From NCBI GenBank assembly GCA_022495005.1, contig JAGYXB010000070.1, forward strand, positions 310,001-374,000: a DNA stretch of 64,000 bases. The letters run 5' to 3'. A model generated the notes under the pieces. That model had not been told where the DNA came from, searched no databases, and saw nothing but the letters and a program-made list of their open reading frames with translations. This document shows positions 9,475 through 22,370 of the stretch, one piece after another (within the stretch, counting starts at the first letter, position 1; every line of letters starts with the position of its first letter). The position numbers and the translations under genes were made by a program. The DNA is from Rhyacophila brunnea (Eukaryota > Arthropoda > Insecta > Trichoptera > Rhyacophilidae).

Positions 9475-12240
9475 TTATATAAAGTTAAAGATTGACTTTT
9501 TGACATACTTAAATCATATTTTTAGGGGAATGGACATCAATCATCATACATATATTTATATTTGACACAATTATTACTATTATACATAGATTAAATATAA
9601 CTATTATAGTATTTTAAATACTATTTAAAAAAAAATCGACAATCGTGGGTTGAATTACCTCTGTAATAGTGAAATATGATATGAATAATAATATGTGACT
9701 TAGGTACTCTATCAAAATCGATAACGCAACATTATTGTAATGAATTAATGCAGTAATACCTGCCGATCGTATCAGCTCCGGAAAATAGGTTAGTGTAGGT
9801 CAGTTTTCCACTTGAATACTTCGCGTGGCAACCGCAGAAATTGCGTGGCGCTATTGTGCATGTCAGTCGTTTGACAAATACCTAATATACAAAACACTAC
9901 TTTTCTGGTACGGATAATAGGTGTGTACCCACCTTATTATACTTTATGCAACCATAAATACTGATAATTTATTGTGAAGTAGAAGTTAGATGGCTATTAA
10001 TATAGGTGTTTTCCAATTCCAAGAGTGCTTGAGCACTGTGAATTATAATCGTTCAGTGAAAAAATATCTACTCATTGAAAATTGTTCACAGAAACTCACA
10101 TCGCATTAATGTGTTTGTCGTATTGATTTGTGGAAATGAATATGTACCACTGTATCAGCCAGTTTTGGTTATCAGTTCGTAATGGTTTGCCCTATCGCAT
10201 TTCCATATTCAAACAAAAAGGCGTGCGTTGTCATTTGTCAATAAACCGTACCGGCTAATTAATTAAAATAGTTTATCAACGCACGTGTATGTAGATAGTA
10301 GATACTGCATACTACTAACTACATAGAGCCTAACACCGGATATTAGTTTTCATTAACCACATAGGGGTAACGATTTTATAACAATCTAGTTCATATCCAT
10401 GTTATTTAGTTGGTTGGTTGTCACTCTACAATATTATATTTTGGGCGACAATAATGTCCTCTTATGGCGAAGTATATTATAGTGATAGTGCTACTATCGA
10501 CATTTAGTGACGAAATTACAAAATATGCAATTCAAATTAATTTACTCAAAAAATACATACAAAGCGTTCAACGTTAAAACAAAAAATAAATAATAATTTT
10601 GCAGTTTCATATTGTGAAAATGACCGTTCGTTAAAAGCTTTTAAGTAAGTATATTATTAATATTTTTTTTTATTTATATCGTTGCAATCTAGTTTAATAA
10701 GTTTTTTTGGCGGTGCGTGAGAGCTTTTAAATGTTTCATTACATTAACGTAGATACGCCTATCTCAAGACGAAAATGTGTTTATCTTGGTATTGTATTTA
10801 TTTATATCTAATCGAATTTCATATTTCTAGTTTGACTAGAACATAAATGGTCTACCTATATGCATGCATGCATGCATCCTATTAGCAGTTTATATGGAAA
10901 TCAAGACTTCTGAAATCTATCTTGGAAATTTTGGTTAAACATATCAAAAATTTTATTTCGCGCGATGACTTTGGATCCCCGAGAAATATTTAGGATCTTT
11001 CGTTCACATGAGCATTGCGTTTCGTCTAAAGTGGTCATGGTGAAAAAAATCTTAAAACTAGACCACCAAAGATGAAGATGATTTTCCATGTATGTTTTGC
11101 ATGCGTATGATATTAATGTTTATGGGACCTCACCATAGGAGAGACGGCCCAGAAAAGATTGTGTGAGATAATTTATTGCCATCGACAAAATGACAGGGGG
11201 TTGAAATTTGCCGCGCCTGTGCGACCTTTGGGGACCATTCAATTTAAAAACAAAAGAAATTGAAGAAAACGGACCGATCCGACATGCTTTTTATGACAAG
11301 GAATCTGGCACCTAAATCTTCCTATGCTTTCAGTAGGTAGGTACTCAAAAGATAAAAAATGATAAATTATTGTTCTCAAGGTAAGTATCCAGTGGATACT
11401 ATCCTCTCATGATGTAATACTAGACTTGTTATATTATAGGTACCTACGTATGTATGTATTTAAGATGGATCTAACTAAATTTATATAAGCGGAATATGAC
11501 ACGGAAATTGGACCTTTGTTTAAAGTTATTATTATATTAATTTGTCGTGTTTTGAAAAAAAATAAAAATTAAATAAAAAAAAGAACTGTATTTATTTTAC
11601 TTAACTATTATGTGACTGCAAGTAATTTGAATGTCTAATTGAAGCCTCCCTTTCAATAATGATCTATGTTACATTTGATTATTTTGAGATAATCAAAGAA
11701 AACTATTTTGTTGAGAATAAATTATTTATAATTAAATGAAAAGCCCTATCATGAATTCCATAATCACTTTTTTGTATTCCTCCGATTTTCCATGTGAATT
11801 TTTCTCGGTGAAGTCTTTTTTGCATCTGCAGGGTTAACAAAAACTCTCGTGTCATCCTCCATTTGGACAAATGCATAGGTAGATCACTATTGTAGAGAGG
11901 CCAACATAACGGATCAAAAACAAGTGACTTAATGTTGCTAGATCAAAAAAATAAATATGCCAAAACCAAGGCCTGAACAAAAACGATGCATGAGTGCGAG
12001 TGAGAAAGTATTCGGCACCCTTATAATCTCTGCGACACGCGCTAGAGTAAGATAAAAGGTCTACATATTTTTGAGTCAGTTTCCAAAAGTATCGCTGGCA
12101 AATCGTGGTGAATCGCTTCACGTAGCATCGATAATCTGCGAGTTCGTGTTGCTAAATTTGCTATTTTTTGTGTTAAACATAAAGTCAGTGGTATATATTT
12201 TAGTTAATTAAGTAGGAAAGGTGGTTCTGCGTGTTGTATT
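9475..12240. other. AT-rich DNA, no gene seen
   Basis: A 2.8-kb stretch with no supportable coding region. A TGCATGCATGCATGCA tract lies at about 10860-10877. The part from 11980 to 12240 is less AT-rich and precedes the candidate first exon at 12246, so it could hold a promoter or 5' leader, but no specific motif proves this. Confidence 0.4.
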
Positions 12241-12245
12241 AAAAT

Positions 12246-12291
12246 ATGGTAGCCGTACTGATAAGCAAGAAGATGGTATTACGTTTCATAG
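12246..12291 (+). CDS. Candidate first coding exon, unidentified
   Basis: An ATG in a favourable insect context (AAAATATGG) opens a 15-codon frame (MVAVLISKKMVLRFI) that runs into a consensus 5' splice donor, CATAG then GTAAGT, at 12292. The preceding 250 bp contain more CpG than the surroundings and no transposon end. A short ATG-started frame ending exactly on GTAAGT is what a small first exon looks like, but chance pairs of ATG and GTAAGT are expected in 64 kb. I do not recognise the peptide and have no partner exon. Confidence 0.2.
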
Positions 12292-12479
12292 GTAAGTTGA
12301 TACATGTTCGTGACAATTTATTTGTATATTATTATTTATTTTAATATCAGTGACCTAGTTCACCTAGTGTTTCTTTAAAATAACTTAAATTATAGATATC
12401 TTTACCTAATGGTTGCATTTTGACCGCTTAAAAATACTATATAACGTAAAAAAATAGAAAATTACAATTTAATTCTGAG

Positions 12480-12610
12480 CGTCTAGTGCGAGCGTTTTGG
12501 GCGAGCACTAGCGAAATGGTCTATGGTCTCGAACATTTGTAGGCGAATGCGTTCGCTCGCCCACAAACCAAACGCACGGCACGTAGCTTCATTTAGCAAT
12601 GCAACGGGTA
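12480..12610. repeat. Possible GC-rich palindromic repeat
   Basis: Clustered GCGAGCG/CGCTCGC-type motifs (GTGCGAGCGTTTTGGGCGAG on one side, GCGTTCGCTCGCCCAC on the other) suggest a decayed palindromic MITE, reminiscent in composition of the one at 1147. No clean terminus or duplication could be fixed. Confidence 0.3.
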
Positions 12611-12747
12611 GCGTCTAGATGTATCTATAGTCTATGGCCAAAACAGAAACAATGTGATGTAGAATTTAGATCATTGTTGCATATTTAGTTCAAAACTGCC
12701 AACATATATCATTATTGAGGGGGAGGCTTCAATTATAGCCTTATTCT

Positions 12748-12888
12748 TCCTGTGCCGTCCCTTAATAAGATCGGCTACCATCAGAGCAATCTACGCTTTG
12801 CTATCTGCTACCAAGAACAGTTCGATGGAGCTGAACTCGTACCAACCATAAAATTGCGACGTCTTCCTCTGCCACTTTTAGTAGATAT
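12748..12888 (-). pseudogene. Non-LTR retrotransposon RT C-terminal relic (LINE-1x), copy 1
   Basis: Read on the minus strand, the segment resembles the extreme C-terminus of an insect non-LTR retrotransposon polymerase. A basic GRGRRRNF stretch is followed, after a small deletion or frameshift, by WYEFSSIELFLVADSKA, an in-frame stop, then IALMVADLIKGRHR. The pattern (basic run, W-Y-x-C/F-S-S-x-E-L-F, A-x-K-A-x-IA-x-M-x-A) recurs in the relics at 22935-23100 and 26488-26592. All are 5'-truncated and broken, as usual for dead LINE copies. Confidence 0.65.
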
Positions 12889-12899
12889 ATAAAAAAACC

Positions 12900-14825
12900 A
12901 TAGGTACATTTAATAGGCTATTTATATGTTGCCTTTAACTTGTATCTTTTCCATATACATAGTTAATAAGCACACAGAGTATACAATAATAATTTACAAT
13001 AGATTGTTATATTTAATCTATGCAATAGATGATAATTATTATATTATATATAGGTGCGACCACAGTATTATTGATTGCTTTTTTAAATCCGGGTACGAAC
13101 TATTATGTAATACTAACTCAATTAAGACTGATTTTTTTGACAGACTAATGACCTTTAAATGCCACAATGAATAACAAATAAATAATTGCGATACTTTGGA
13201 AAAATCATTGTATTTTTTAAGAATAAAAAAATACCTATACTTAATATACTTACACGTATATACGTATCCCTGCGTGATACTTTGAACTGTTTGCTGTTAG
13301 TATATTCATACTTTTATTTGGAAATGAATAAAACTTCAATATACTAATCAGTAAATTTATTTGGTGTTATTAATTATTATTGTTGTGGCATTATACTTTT
13401 TTGGCGTTACTTATGTCCATCCAGTACCGAAAAGCTATCGACAACGCCTGTTTTCGGCACAATAGAAAGTTATCGCCACTATCAGCTTTCTCGGGCACAT
13501 GTTGAGGCTCGACTTTCGTTGACTCATGGCAGCTGATCGATACAAGTATTTATTATTGCATAGAAACACGTATCAAACATTCAAACTTCAGTAATATAAA
13601 AAAGCCACTTACAAATAGTAGGTACTCGCTGCTAAGTGGTAGAAGATACCTATGTAATGACGATATTTACTCCCGCGTCTAATTCAAATTCATATTATGT
13701 TGTTTTTTATCAATCACAATGTATGTTATTCGGTGAAGCAAATGAACAACAATCAATCCTCGTAAAAATGTTGATATACTTGAACCGGAAATGATGATTA
13801 AACTGTTCTACTAATCTTAGTCAATTGGATATCTTCATTAATGACCGTACAACTGATCTTTTATACTACAGAAATGTTATTATTACATTTAAACTATCTA
13901 CCCCATTATTTTAGGATTTGGTTGAAATATTGTGTGTAAAAACTAGAAACTACTATTTATTAATTGTTTAGCAATTTAATGACATATTATTACATCACTA
14001 GGAACAATGGGGTGGTTTTGAAGAACCAACCGAGACAAAGCTAATCGATTTCGTAATATATAAAATTTATATATACATGGTAGTTACATATATACATAAT
14101 AATATAGTAACATCAAGTCATAGAAACATAGATGTATTGCTGAATAGACGTTAAAAAGTAGGAAGTTGAACATAGGGCTGATTGTCGCTTTACAAAATCA
14201 TAGTCTTTGTACGTTTTTTTATATTTAACGTATCATCAGTCCTAGTCTTGAATTGTTTTTCAAGTTTTCACATTAATGTTTTTAACCCCCCATGTATTGT
14301 ATTCAGACCTTTGTTTGATGGTATAAATTGTATCATTTTATGAAATTGATACATAATAATAATGATTGTACAGTATTAGATGTGCGCAATGGTTAAATTT
14401 TTATTATCAAAATATAGGACTTGTCTTTCGTAAATCATCCTACAACTGCACATGAACATTACACTATCGGTACCTACCAATAGTACCTAACTATTATGTA
14501 TTTGTGTATAATAATTTGCGGCAAGTTTTTATCTTTCATGCCTGTCACAATAAATAACTTGTGAAATAAAATATTCTTTATGCCTGGCATCTGGACTGCA
14601 AGTCCAAATCTTTTTCTATTACCAAATGGCCGATTAGTTTCACCCATATGTTGCTTCTTTTGTTTCAACATAATAATTTATTGTAGACGTAGCCATTTCG
14701 ATGTTATAGTTGCAGTATCGTAATAAGATATAGCCAGGTACTAGTGTAAAAAGGCTTTATATTGTTATAAATGTAATAGGCCATACCTAATAAAATAGTG
14801 ATGTATTGCAATTTGTATTGTAATA
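12900..14825. other. AT-rich DNA, no gene seen
   Basis: No supportable gene, transposon end or RNA. Short frames of 60-80 codons are AT-rich and lack splice or protein signatures. Confidence 0.5.
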
Positions 14826-14836
14826 TAATTCATGAG

Positions 14837-15089
14837 CATGGCCCCCACAAGGGTGGGGCTAACAGGGCTCTAGCCTGGGGAGCCAGGGTTAGGAGGGGCC
14901 CGCCGTGTCGATAGCCGAAAAATTCACGTGATTGTATTCTAAAAATACAAAAAAACACTAAAAATAATCTACCTTTAATTTTATCTAGAACACCACTTGG
15001 AAAATGCTACTGTAGAACGTCACACTGCCTTTTACCTTAATGATAGGTAGGGGGGCCGCCGCGGCCCGTTTCTGAATGTGGGGGTCATG
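14837..15089 (+). mobile_element. CATGGCCCCCA-type MITE family N6, copy 2
   Basis: A 253-bp member with ends CATGGCCCCCACAAGG and GAATGTGGGGGTCATG and a perfect 8-bp duplication, TTCATGAG, at 14829-14836 and 15090-15097. It is shorter than the 385-411-bp copies because the middle is reduced, while both termini and the GGGCTCTAGCCTGGGG block are kept. Confidence 0.93.
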
Positions 15090-15164
15090 TTCATGAGAGA
15101 TGGTTGGTGGCTACATTATAATAGGGCATTATTATTAATATATGACAATAAAATGATAATGTAT

Positions 15165-15520
15165 GACTAAGGCCGGACATCGACATGCAGGCTTTGGCCA
15201 ATGCAACTAGACGAATGTCGCAGGGTCGCAGAGTTGCAGTTGCATCGGCCAATCTGCGAAGCTCCATTTGATAACGTTTGTTTCTTGGTTTACGATGACG
15301 TCACATCGACGAATTCGTCGTAAGACGCATGCGGCGAGTTCTGATGTGCGAGCACTCTAAGAGGCCTTACACACTGTCTGTTTGGTCTCTGACAACCATG
15401 GTTGCCAACAACCACGAGGCAGAAGAAAGAAAATCAGACATCAGCGTTCATGCACGAATTACACGTGGTTGCGGAACTAGCCACACGTCTTTCTGTTTAC
15501 CGAAGACCAGTCAACTATGC
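15165..15520. repeat. GC-richer palindromic segment, class unclear
   Basis: A stretch of higher GC containing an imperfect hairpin built from GGCCAATGCAACT and AGTTGCATCGGCCA (about 15193-15255). A TAAGGCC at 15169 and GGCCTTA at 15362 could be ends of a PIF/Harbinger-like element with a TAA/TTA duplication, but inverted similarity beyond GGCC is weak. The 70-codon frame at 15329-15541 is not recognisable. Confidence 0.25.
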
Positions 15521-15544
15521 CTTAAATTAAACCTCAGGTAGGTA

Positions 15545-17540
15545 CGTCAAAATATTCTAAGTTATGCTGACATTCAAAAGAGATTAAGTACATAGTGCCA
15601 GAATGGTGGTATATTGCAATGATAATATGGGTTGCGCGAGCAAATCCTGTGCCTGGCAAAATACATACATTTTATATTACATACTTACACCAATCGAGCC
15701 ACAATATCATTATTTTCAGTCCTGCGTTATTACATTGTGCATTTGGGTCTAGACTGACTTAGGTCATTCTGACTCTATCAGCATATATGTAGTATTTGTG
15801 AAACTCTGACCTTTCCATTTCTATATTCTGCAACATATCTAGGAATTTTCATGATTTGGGTATTTACTATATGTACGACTGTTCTAGGTTATTTGTGTTA
15901 TTCTGTCGTCGTAGGATATTAAAAGTAATATAGTATTTGAAATAGTGTCGATAACGGATTCATAAACTGATGAAGTCGAATTCTCAGATTATTTCACGTA
16001 AATCATTCATCTCCGACCGAAGTAAATAGATTGCGACAATGTAACCATAGCGTTCATAATTTCGTAGTAAAATGTCGCAATATCAGAGTAAATGGAGCTG
16101 TTTTTCTCGGATATCGAGCAAATAACAATAGAGCATGAAAACACGCGATTGCAGATCACGTTTGCTCTGTGAAGCATCTCCATGAGTAAAGCAATGCCAG
16201 CCAATAGTGAAGTAGTTGAAACAAATGCCATACAAGTACGGCTACTTTGAAGGATTTATAGTTATACAATATAATTTCATTCAGATATTAAACTGGGTCA
16301 TTCAATATTTGCTATATATTCCGATACAGCATATAAAGACAAGACAGCGAGGACAAATTAAACAAACTGATACTAACGATCCTAATAATTTTATGACCGC
16401 TAATCCCACGCACATTCAATAACCACTTTTGGATGATATTTCAACCAGACTTCAAAGCGTCCAGTATCTGGATATGGGGAATGTACATGGGAACTTGCGT
16501 TATCCCACTGTTGAAGCGAAGAGAAGTAGTAGGCGGCACACTACGTGGCACATGCTAGATTTTCATAACCCCACCCTCTCCCACAGCAATAAAACCATTA
16601 AAAAATATTATGAATATGTTTCAAAATGGACACTCCCTCAAACGATTTTTCTGTGTGCGCGTCTGCTGTAAGTGCATTGAACAGTTCGTTAATTCGTTAA
16701 GATGGCTCTACTGATCATTCAGGTTCATGGCCGAACCGTCTCGCACTTTCTGTAAATTATCGTGGAACCCCTGGTATTACTCGCGGAGCCCTAGGGTTCA
16801 GCAAAACCCTGGTTGTGAATCAATAATCTACATCAATTTTACGTCTGCCATAATATTACTATGATGCTTTGATTATCTACCTGAACTATCGATATACCAT
16901 CATAAATCGTCCGATGTTCGAATTTAGAACTAAGCAAATCACAGGATAAAAAGTATTGAATGATGCTTACGTCAAATGTTAGTATGTGGTGCCCTCACTC
17001 AGCGGACAATTTACACTGATGGATATATACTGTATAGTGTATAACTATGCTTGGTGATTAAATCGCACATTACACCTAGCCCCACAAAACATTTTCTTGT
17101 GTGTGAGACAGAAAAATAAATGAGTAATAAAGTAAATAGCGTTGCTTCTCGCAGCATCGCTGTTTAAAATATCTCGAATAAGTGTGTCAAATAATACAAA
17201 ATACAATAAAAGTGGATCAGGTATACCTGTTCGGTTCCGCGTTAATTGATTGCTCCAACTTTGGTACGACTAAATAAAGACATTTATTTTTTTAACATTA
17301 TTTACAATATGATCACAACACTAAGCTCTACGTCTACAATCTTGACATTAAAAGGCTCAATTTTTTTTCCAATAACCTACTAAACCATAGGCCCCCACCT
17401 AGAATCTAGATGGGTCTATACTTTTCTATAATATTATTTTTATACAATTAAAACATAAATAAACCGCCTAAAAACTACTAAGTAAAACTAAAAACTCATT
17501 TACTTGTTGTTCTTTGGCATCCTAAATTAAGTTCGATTTA
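15545..17540. other. No gene seen; two weak repeat traces
   Basis: Mostly AT-rich. At 16450-16520 there is a match to the R3 repeat (GTATCTGGATATGGGGAATG...ACATGGGAAC), also present near 30712 and 36796. At about 16760-16815 the GGAACCCCTGG...CCCTAGGGTTC motif resembles the interior of old hAT elements. Neither has definable ends. Confidence 0.35.
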
Positions 17541-17550
17541 TGAAATAATT

Positions 17551-17770
17551 TTTTTTTCCACCATGTCCGATCCTAATAGGATCATATGGGCCTCCACAGA
17601 GTAGAGGTTTGTATTAACACTTTTTTTTACGAGAAATGGATGTCAGCCACTTGCTCAACCTATTAGGTCCATACCCTGACTCACTTACAACAATACGTGT
17701 ACTTGCCAGACCCAGGATTCGAACTTGAGACCCACGGCGTGATAGTCCAACGCTTAATCGCGACGGCCAC
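17551..17770 (-). mobile_element. SINE-T, full length (copy D)
   Basis: A 220-bp minus-strand SINE with an intact tRNA-like head (GTGGCCGTCGCGATTAAGCG with A-box character, then TTGGACTATCACGCCGTGGG and the B box AGTTCGAATCC), the conserved body, the CCTCTACTCTGTGGAGG hairpin, the GATCCTATTAGGATC palindrome and an A tract at its 3' end. The heptamer AATAATT flanks both ends (17544-17550 and 17771-17777), a probable target-site duplication. Confidence 0.92.
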
Positions 17771-18029
17771 AATAATTGTATACACCTACATTTTGAAAAC
17801 ACCTTATATACTAAAATTAAATTATAATAATAAATAATAAACATAGTTATGGGGGACACAAGAGTGTCTAGCACTAGTGGGTAGCAGTGATAAATTTGGG
17901 TTACGATTGAGCCTATTGTTTCTTTCTTACTTACGTTTTTTTATAATATATTACATGCGTAGGTACCAACTAATAATCTTCAAAATGACCAAAATAAACA
18001 TGACGTTATTTTTGTAATTATTCATTTTT

Positions 18030-18600
18030 ATGCTGTATGCCTTAGCGATAGTGCCCATAGAACGCGTCGAGCGGGCGAAGTCGGCGTATGAAGCGTTTAT
18101 TCATAACCATAATCACACGTCTCTTGCCGCGCATTACCCTTCACCTATGTAATAAGCGGCCCAAGCAGCACAAAATAATTATTATTACAGCGTCTCTCAT
18201 AACAAAGCAATACAAATATTATATTATTTCGGGGCTTGTAATTAATATTTACGACGACATTATTCAACCAGCGAAATATAGGACACGGAATAAAATTAAA
18301 CAATGACTTCTCTGTTATTAAATAATGACTTCTTGCCCGTCGAACGACGACGCTTCGAGCAGCGTGATTTTGGTAGCCGTGTTCAATGAATGGACTTCTT
18401 TGTATTTTCATTAAATCGTATCGCCGAGAAGCGAAAACGGTGACTCATGCGGCAGGCGGGGCACAAGGCATCGTCAAGTCCAGTGTGCGCTGGCGTATTT
18501 GATTACGTTGTATTTTCGATGATTTACGCGCCACTTGTAGAAATTTTGCGCGAGCGCCGCACTCGCTGCTTCAATGGGCTTTATGCCTTACACTTATCTC
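18030..18600. other. CpG-rich patches, no frame recognised
   Basis: Two CpG-rich patches (18055-18140 and 18335-18580) stand out from AT-rich flanks, with runs such as GAACGCGTCGAGCGGGCGAA and GCGCGAGCGCCGCACTCGCT. Open frames here are under 90 codons and unrecognised. The patches could be a regulatory region or an old GC-rich transposon. Confidence 0.25.
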
Positions 18601-18738
18601 TTACAATATAAGTATTCTATTTTCTATATAACTTTGATATTAATGTACTTTTTATTATATGGGAATCCTTATGTTAACTCTGGAACGTAGTATAATCTAA
18701 ACAAAGTAGCTTTTAACATGCAATGCTAATAAGTAAAT

Positions 18739-19230
18739 CAAGGCCCCCACATCCTGAAATGGGCCCCCGGGCCACGATGTTTCCCCCCACCCCCAACATA
18801 CCGCTAAAATTAAGGGCAGTCTAATGTTCCACAGCAGTGTTCCCCAAATGGTATTTTAGCAGAACTCCAGGGTTCCGTGTAAAATAATGGGAATTCTGTG
18901 TATTTTTTTTTTAAGCAATTTTTGGTATTTTTAAATAAATCCACTTGAATTGTCGGCATTCGGCATCATATTATTATGAAGCAATATTGATCGCCACCCA
19001 TTTTTTGATAGCCAAGTAACATGCGGCCCTTCGCCATATTGGATAACACACTAAACATAATTATAAAATACAATTCTATTTATCAAATGACGCAGCAGGC
19101 GACTTAAATATAAGAGTACATTTGTGTTGTGTGTTTATCTCACTTAACTGGTCGAGCTGCCACGCCGGGCCCTCCCTAAGCCAGGGCCCTGAGGCTAGAG
19201 CCCTGTTAGCCCCCCCTTGTGGGGGCGATG
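18739..19230 (-). mobile_element. CATGGCCCCCA-type MITE family N6, copy 3
   Basis: A 492-bp copy in the orientation opposite to copy 1. It starts CAAGGCCCCCACATCCTG and ends CCCTTGTGGGGGCGATG, keeps the GCAGGCGACTT block and the GGCTAGAGCCCTGTTAGC block, and is longer than its relatives through extra sequence around 18840-19060. Flanking octamers match poorly (about 4 of 8), so this is an older copy. The two 75-85-codon frames across its right half are artefacts. Confidence 0.8.
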
Positions 19231-19234
19231 AGGT

Positions 19235-20530
19235 TGAATATAATGATTTGAATATTATAGTCAATTCTTGGAATTGGCTAAAATTCCCTGGAAAACCTTT
19301 CATTAGTATGTTTGTATATAAACACTATATTTATTTATTTATGCATGATACCTATTGTGTTTTCCTACGCATATCCTAAATCTACAATCTACATTATAGA
19401 CGAGTATTATGTATGTGAATTTATCTGATGATGGCTCACCCCCACTTTGAGAGGCAGTATGTACCTACCTATGCGAAAAAATCCATAATAGCTAATTAAT
19501 TTCATGTTAAAAACGAACGATAATGTTGACTTTGCATTTAATTAGTTAAAAGTTAAAAAGTTAGAATATTTTTCAGATTATGCTTGTCTTATTGACCGCG
19601 TTTCATGATCTCCAGTATGCAAATAAATATTTATGATTTGAAATATTATTTTAACAACGGAATTGTGAGAACCAATAAAATAATATTCACAAACAAAACC
19701 TGCAAACCTTGTATCACGATAATGATGTATTTCCAGATACAGATTTTGTGTAATAACGCCATTGTGGTTGGCCCTAATTTATATGAAAACAAAGGGAATG
19801 AACCGTTTTAGGAACATTATTCATTTTTGATCATGGTCGAAAAATGTAAAATATAATTTTTGTGTCTGTTTCATTTGAATGCGATTGCAGTACAATTTTA
19901 ATATGGTTGAAATGTTATAAAATATATAAGTACATATTATATTATCTAACTAAAATCTCTGCCTTGCTGCATTGTTTCAAATACCTAGTTAAAATATGGC
20001 ATGTTTTTATTTTATTCTGGTTACTTACCTAGATAATTATATTATGTAGTATCAGTTGCGATTTTACGTCATGATTGTTCGTCTTAATAATTTATTAACT
20101 GTTTAAATAACTCATTTCATTTCTACAATGAAACCTGCGGTACTTAAAAATAATTTTACAGCTCTATTTTAAAGCTTGCTAAAATAATTTAATTTGCACT
20201 CCGGAATGGCGTGAAGCTACTATAATCATTAGCTTTAGTTATTCATCCTAATCTTTTTAGCAGCGTCACTTTCATAGTAGTTATTTATATAATAAAATCT
20301 GCTATGAAGATTTTTTCCTGATATTATTTTTCGTATCTTACATAATTTTCACAATTTAAAAATAAATGTTGAAAAAAAACATATTAATTGATTATAACCA
20401 CTATGCAATATGCATACAGTTGACTTTATTATAGATAAATGTTTATAAATTATTTAAATGCAAGATTTGGTAACATATCATTGTATTCGGCCTATTTAAA
20501 TTCGTAATAAAATAATATTATTATCAAATC
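19235..20530. other. AT-rich DNA, no gene seen
   Basis: No supportable gene, RNA or transposon end in this 1.3-kb AT-rich stretch. Confidence 0.5.
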
Positions 20531-20799
20531 CAAATGAATGGACGTTTATTTTATAACTTTCCGAATAAACTTTATACCTTCGGTTTAATTTTTAATCCAC
20601 TTTTTATGTCGGCGAATGCATATAGAATTTTCGCGCGTACATTATACCAATCCAGTATAGCTATTCGAACAACAGTTCCAAACAATATTGTCTCCGTCTT
20701 TCATTGGCATATTTGCGAGTGTGTAAAGGAGAAAAATATATCGCTTGTTATGTTTTGGGTAAACCGGTTGTTCAAGCAATTTTCAACTCCGCGTCGCGA

Positions 20800-21890
20800 A
20801 CGGTTTCATTTCAGATAGATGGCCCGTGCAGTTAGGACGTGCGTCAATTGCAACGCGAATTAAAAAAACATCGAAGTCTTTTTTCAAATGTGAGTTTCGC
20901 TAAATATTACGGAATACATTGTTTTCTCGTATTAAATTCCGGACTGTTAATTCAATAAGTGTGTAATATTGAGAAATAGAATATTGTCAATAAACATTGT
21001 TAGTTATTGTGGTTATTATTTAAAAAATAATAATAATATCGTGTGGTTTGTTGTGACAAATTACGAACATTAACAAGTTTTTGGCGGCGTGTCATGTAAA
21101 AAATAACATGTAATCGCGGTGTTTCGCCGGGTGTTCATAAAATCCTGCGATGCGGAACAAGTAAATGTGTTCGCGGCGACGTCGTTGAGTGACGTTCGGT
21201 GGAATTTAATCGCAATTAGGGACGAGCGAATATTAATCGTCCCCCGACCTGACCGGCCGATTTGTGTGGTTTGGTCGTATTTCGGGCTTGCGAGTCAAAG
21301 ACCCCGGTTTAAATCGCGCGGTAGAAATGACCGGCGGAAAACATTGATAAACACTGTTTTGACAACCACCACCGTGCAAGTGTACGCTGGAATAGTGCAC
21401 ATAGAATAATAATATCTTTACCTAAAGGTTAATGCACAATTGCGTGACTCAGGGTTGCCGGTTGTTTGAATGCAAATCTTGTATTTGTGCCACTTGACTT
21501 GGTGATTTTCAAATTCGTGTGGGTTTCGTGCTTGCCATTTAGTGTAAACTCGCGCGTTCAAATAAACTGTCGTTGTCAAGTTATTGACCAGTGTCTCAAA
21601 AGACATTAAAAGTGTTTTAACTTTTTTTTATCGTAGATACTATTTTAAACATGGAATAAATAGCGGTTTTAACTGTAGTGTCATGTTCTAAATTCAAATC
21701 AAAAAATCTTATGTGATAATTATTAAGTGATTTTCAAACATCATTCTTTACGTGTCAAAAAAATTCAATGTGCGTGTGTTGTCGTTCACCTGAAAAGTAG
21801 GGTTTGGGATTAATAGTTTCAAAATATTAATTATTTTAAAAAAGTGCTCGAATTGTTGAACGTTGTGGTTTTTGTTATGTTCGATATCAG
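20800..21890 (+). other. Transposon-free, CpG-richer region, possible 5' region of a gene
   Basis: About 1 kb without recognisable transposons and with repeated CpG (for example GGCGGCGTGTCATG at 21080, GCGGCGACGTCGTTGAGTG near 21173 and CCCGACCTGACCGGCCG near 21243). It directly precedes the candidate exon at 21891-22189. A tRNA-like CCCCGGTTTAAATCG motif occurs at about 21303. The frames here (94, 96 and 62 codons) are not recognisable. I read it as possible promoter and leader sequence or intron, unproven. Confidence 0.25.
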
Positions 21891-22189
21891 TGGAGCTGGT
21901 AGCAGCTGTTTTTCGCGGTAGGCTGTCGCAGAACCCATTCAAAATTCCGCTAATAAAGCAGAAGAGCGTCGATCGCGCGGGCAGTTTCTTCGGCAGGAAG
22001 TTGGTGGTCTCCAGCGATGTCAGCTGCAGGACAGTGGTCGTGAAAGGAGTGCTAGGGCTGGATTTGCCAGGAGGGGGTGTCGTGGTGGGGGGACCTGGTC
22101 AGCGCAGTTGGGTGCGACAGGCCGTGATGGGGGTGCTCCGATGGAGAGACCTGCCAGGAGTCAGAGCTAGCTTTGACAATTCTAAAGAG
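21891..22189 (+). CDS. Candidate internal exon, unidentified protein
   Basis: A GC-rich 299-bp segment is open in one frame and bounded by a plausible acceptor (TTATGTTCGATATCAG, ending 21890) and donor (AAAGAG then GTAATA at 22190). The frame opens after a stop at 21857-21859 and has no ATG until near its middle (VMGVL), which fits an internal exon better than a first one. The predicted segment has a basic region (IPLIKQKSVDRAGSFFGRKL), a glycine-rich stretch (LDLPGGGVVVGGPGQRSW) and ends SFDNSKE. The other two frames are interrupted. I recognise no domain. GC content differs sharply from the flanks, typical of coding exons in AT-rich insect genomes. Confidence 0.4.
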
Positions 22190-22261
22190 GTAATAAACCT
22201 AATTAATTAGCATATATTTAGGTACTTAGTTTATTACATACTCACTTGATTCTGGTCAGCA

Positions 22262-22370
22262 CACGACACACCCTGCTTTATACTTGACATTACAGTCATG
22301 CAGCGTGTAGGTCGTTATTGTAGGACTGCTGCAGAATGAGGAGGGTCTACCTCTACCAATACAACGGTTG
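22262..22370 (-). pseudogene. LINE RT C-terminal relic (LINE-2x), copy 1
   Basis: The minus-strand frame reading LLILQQSYNNDLHAA parallels the better-preserved LINE relic at 43560-43752 (FLTLQRCYKIDLRAAGMAW). The DNA blocks around CTGCAG are shared. It is interrupted by stops and only about 100 bp long. Confidence 0.45.
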
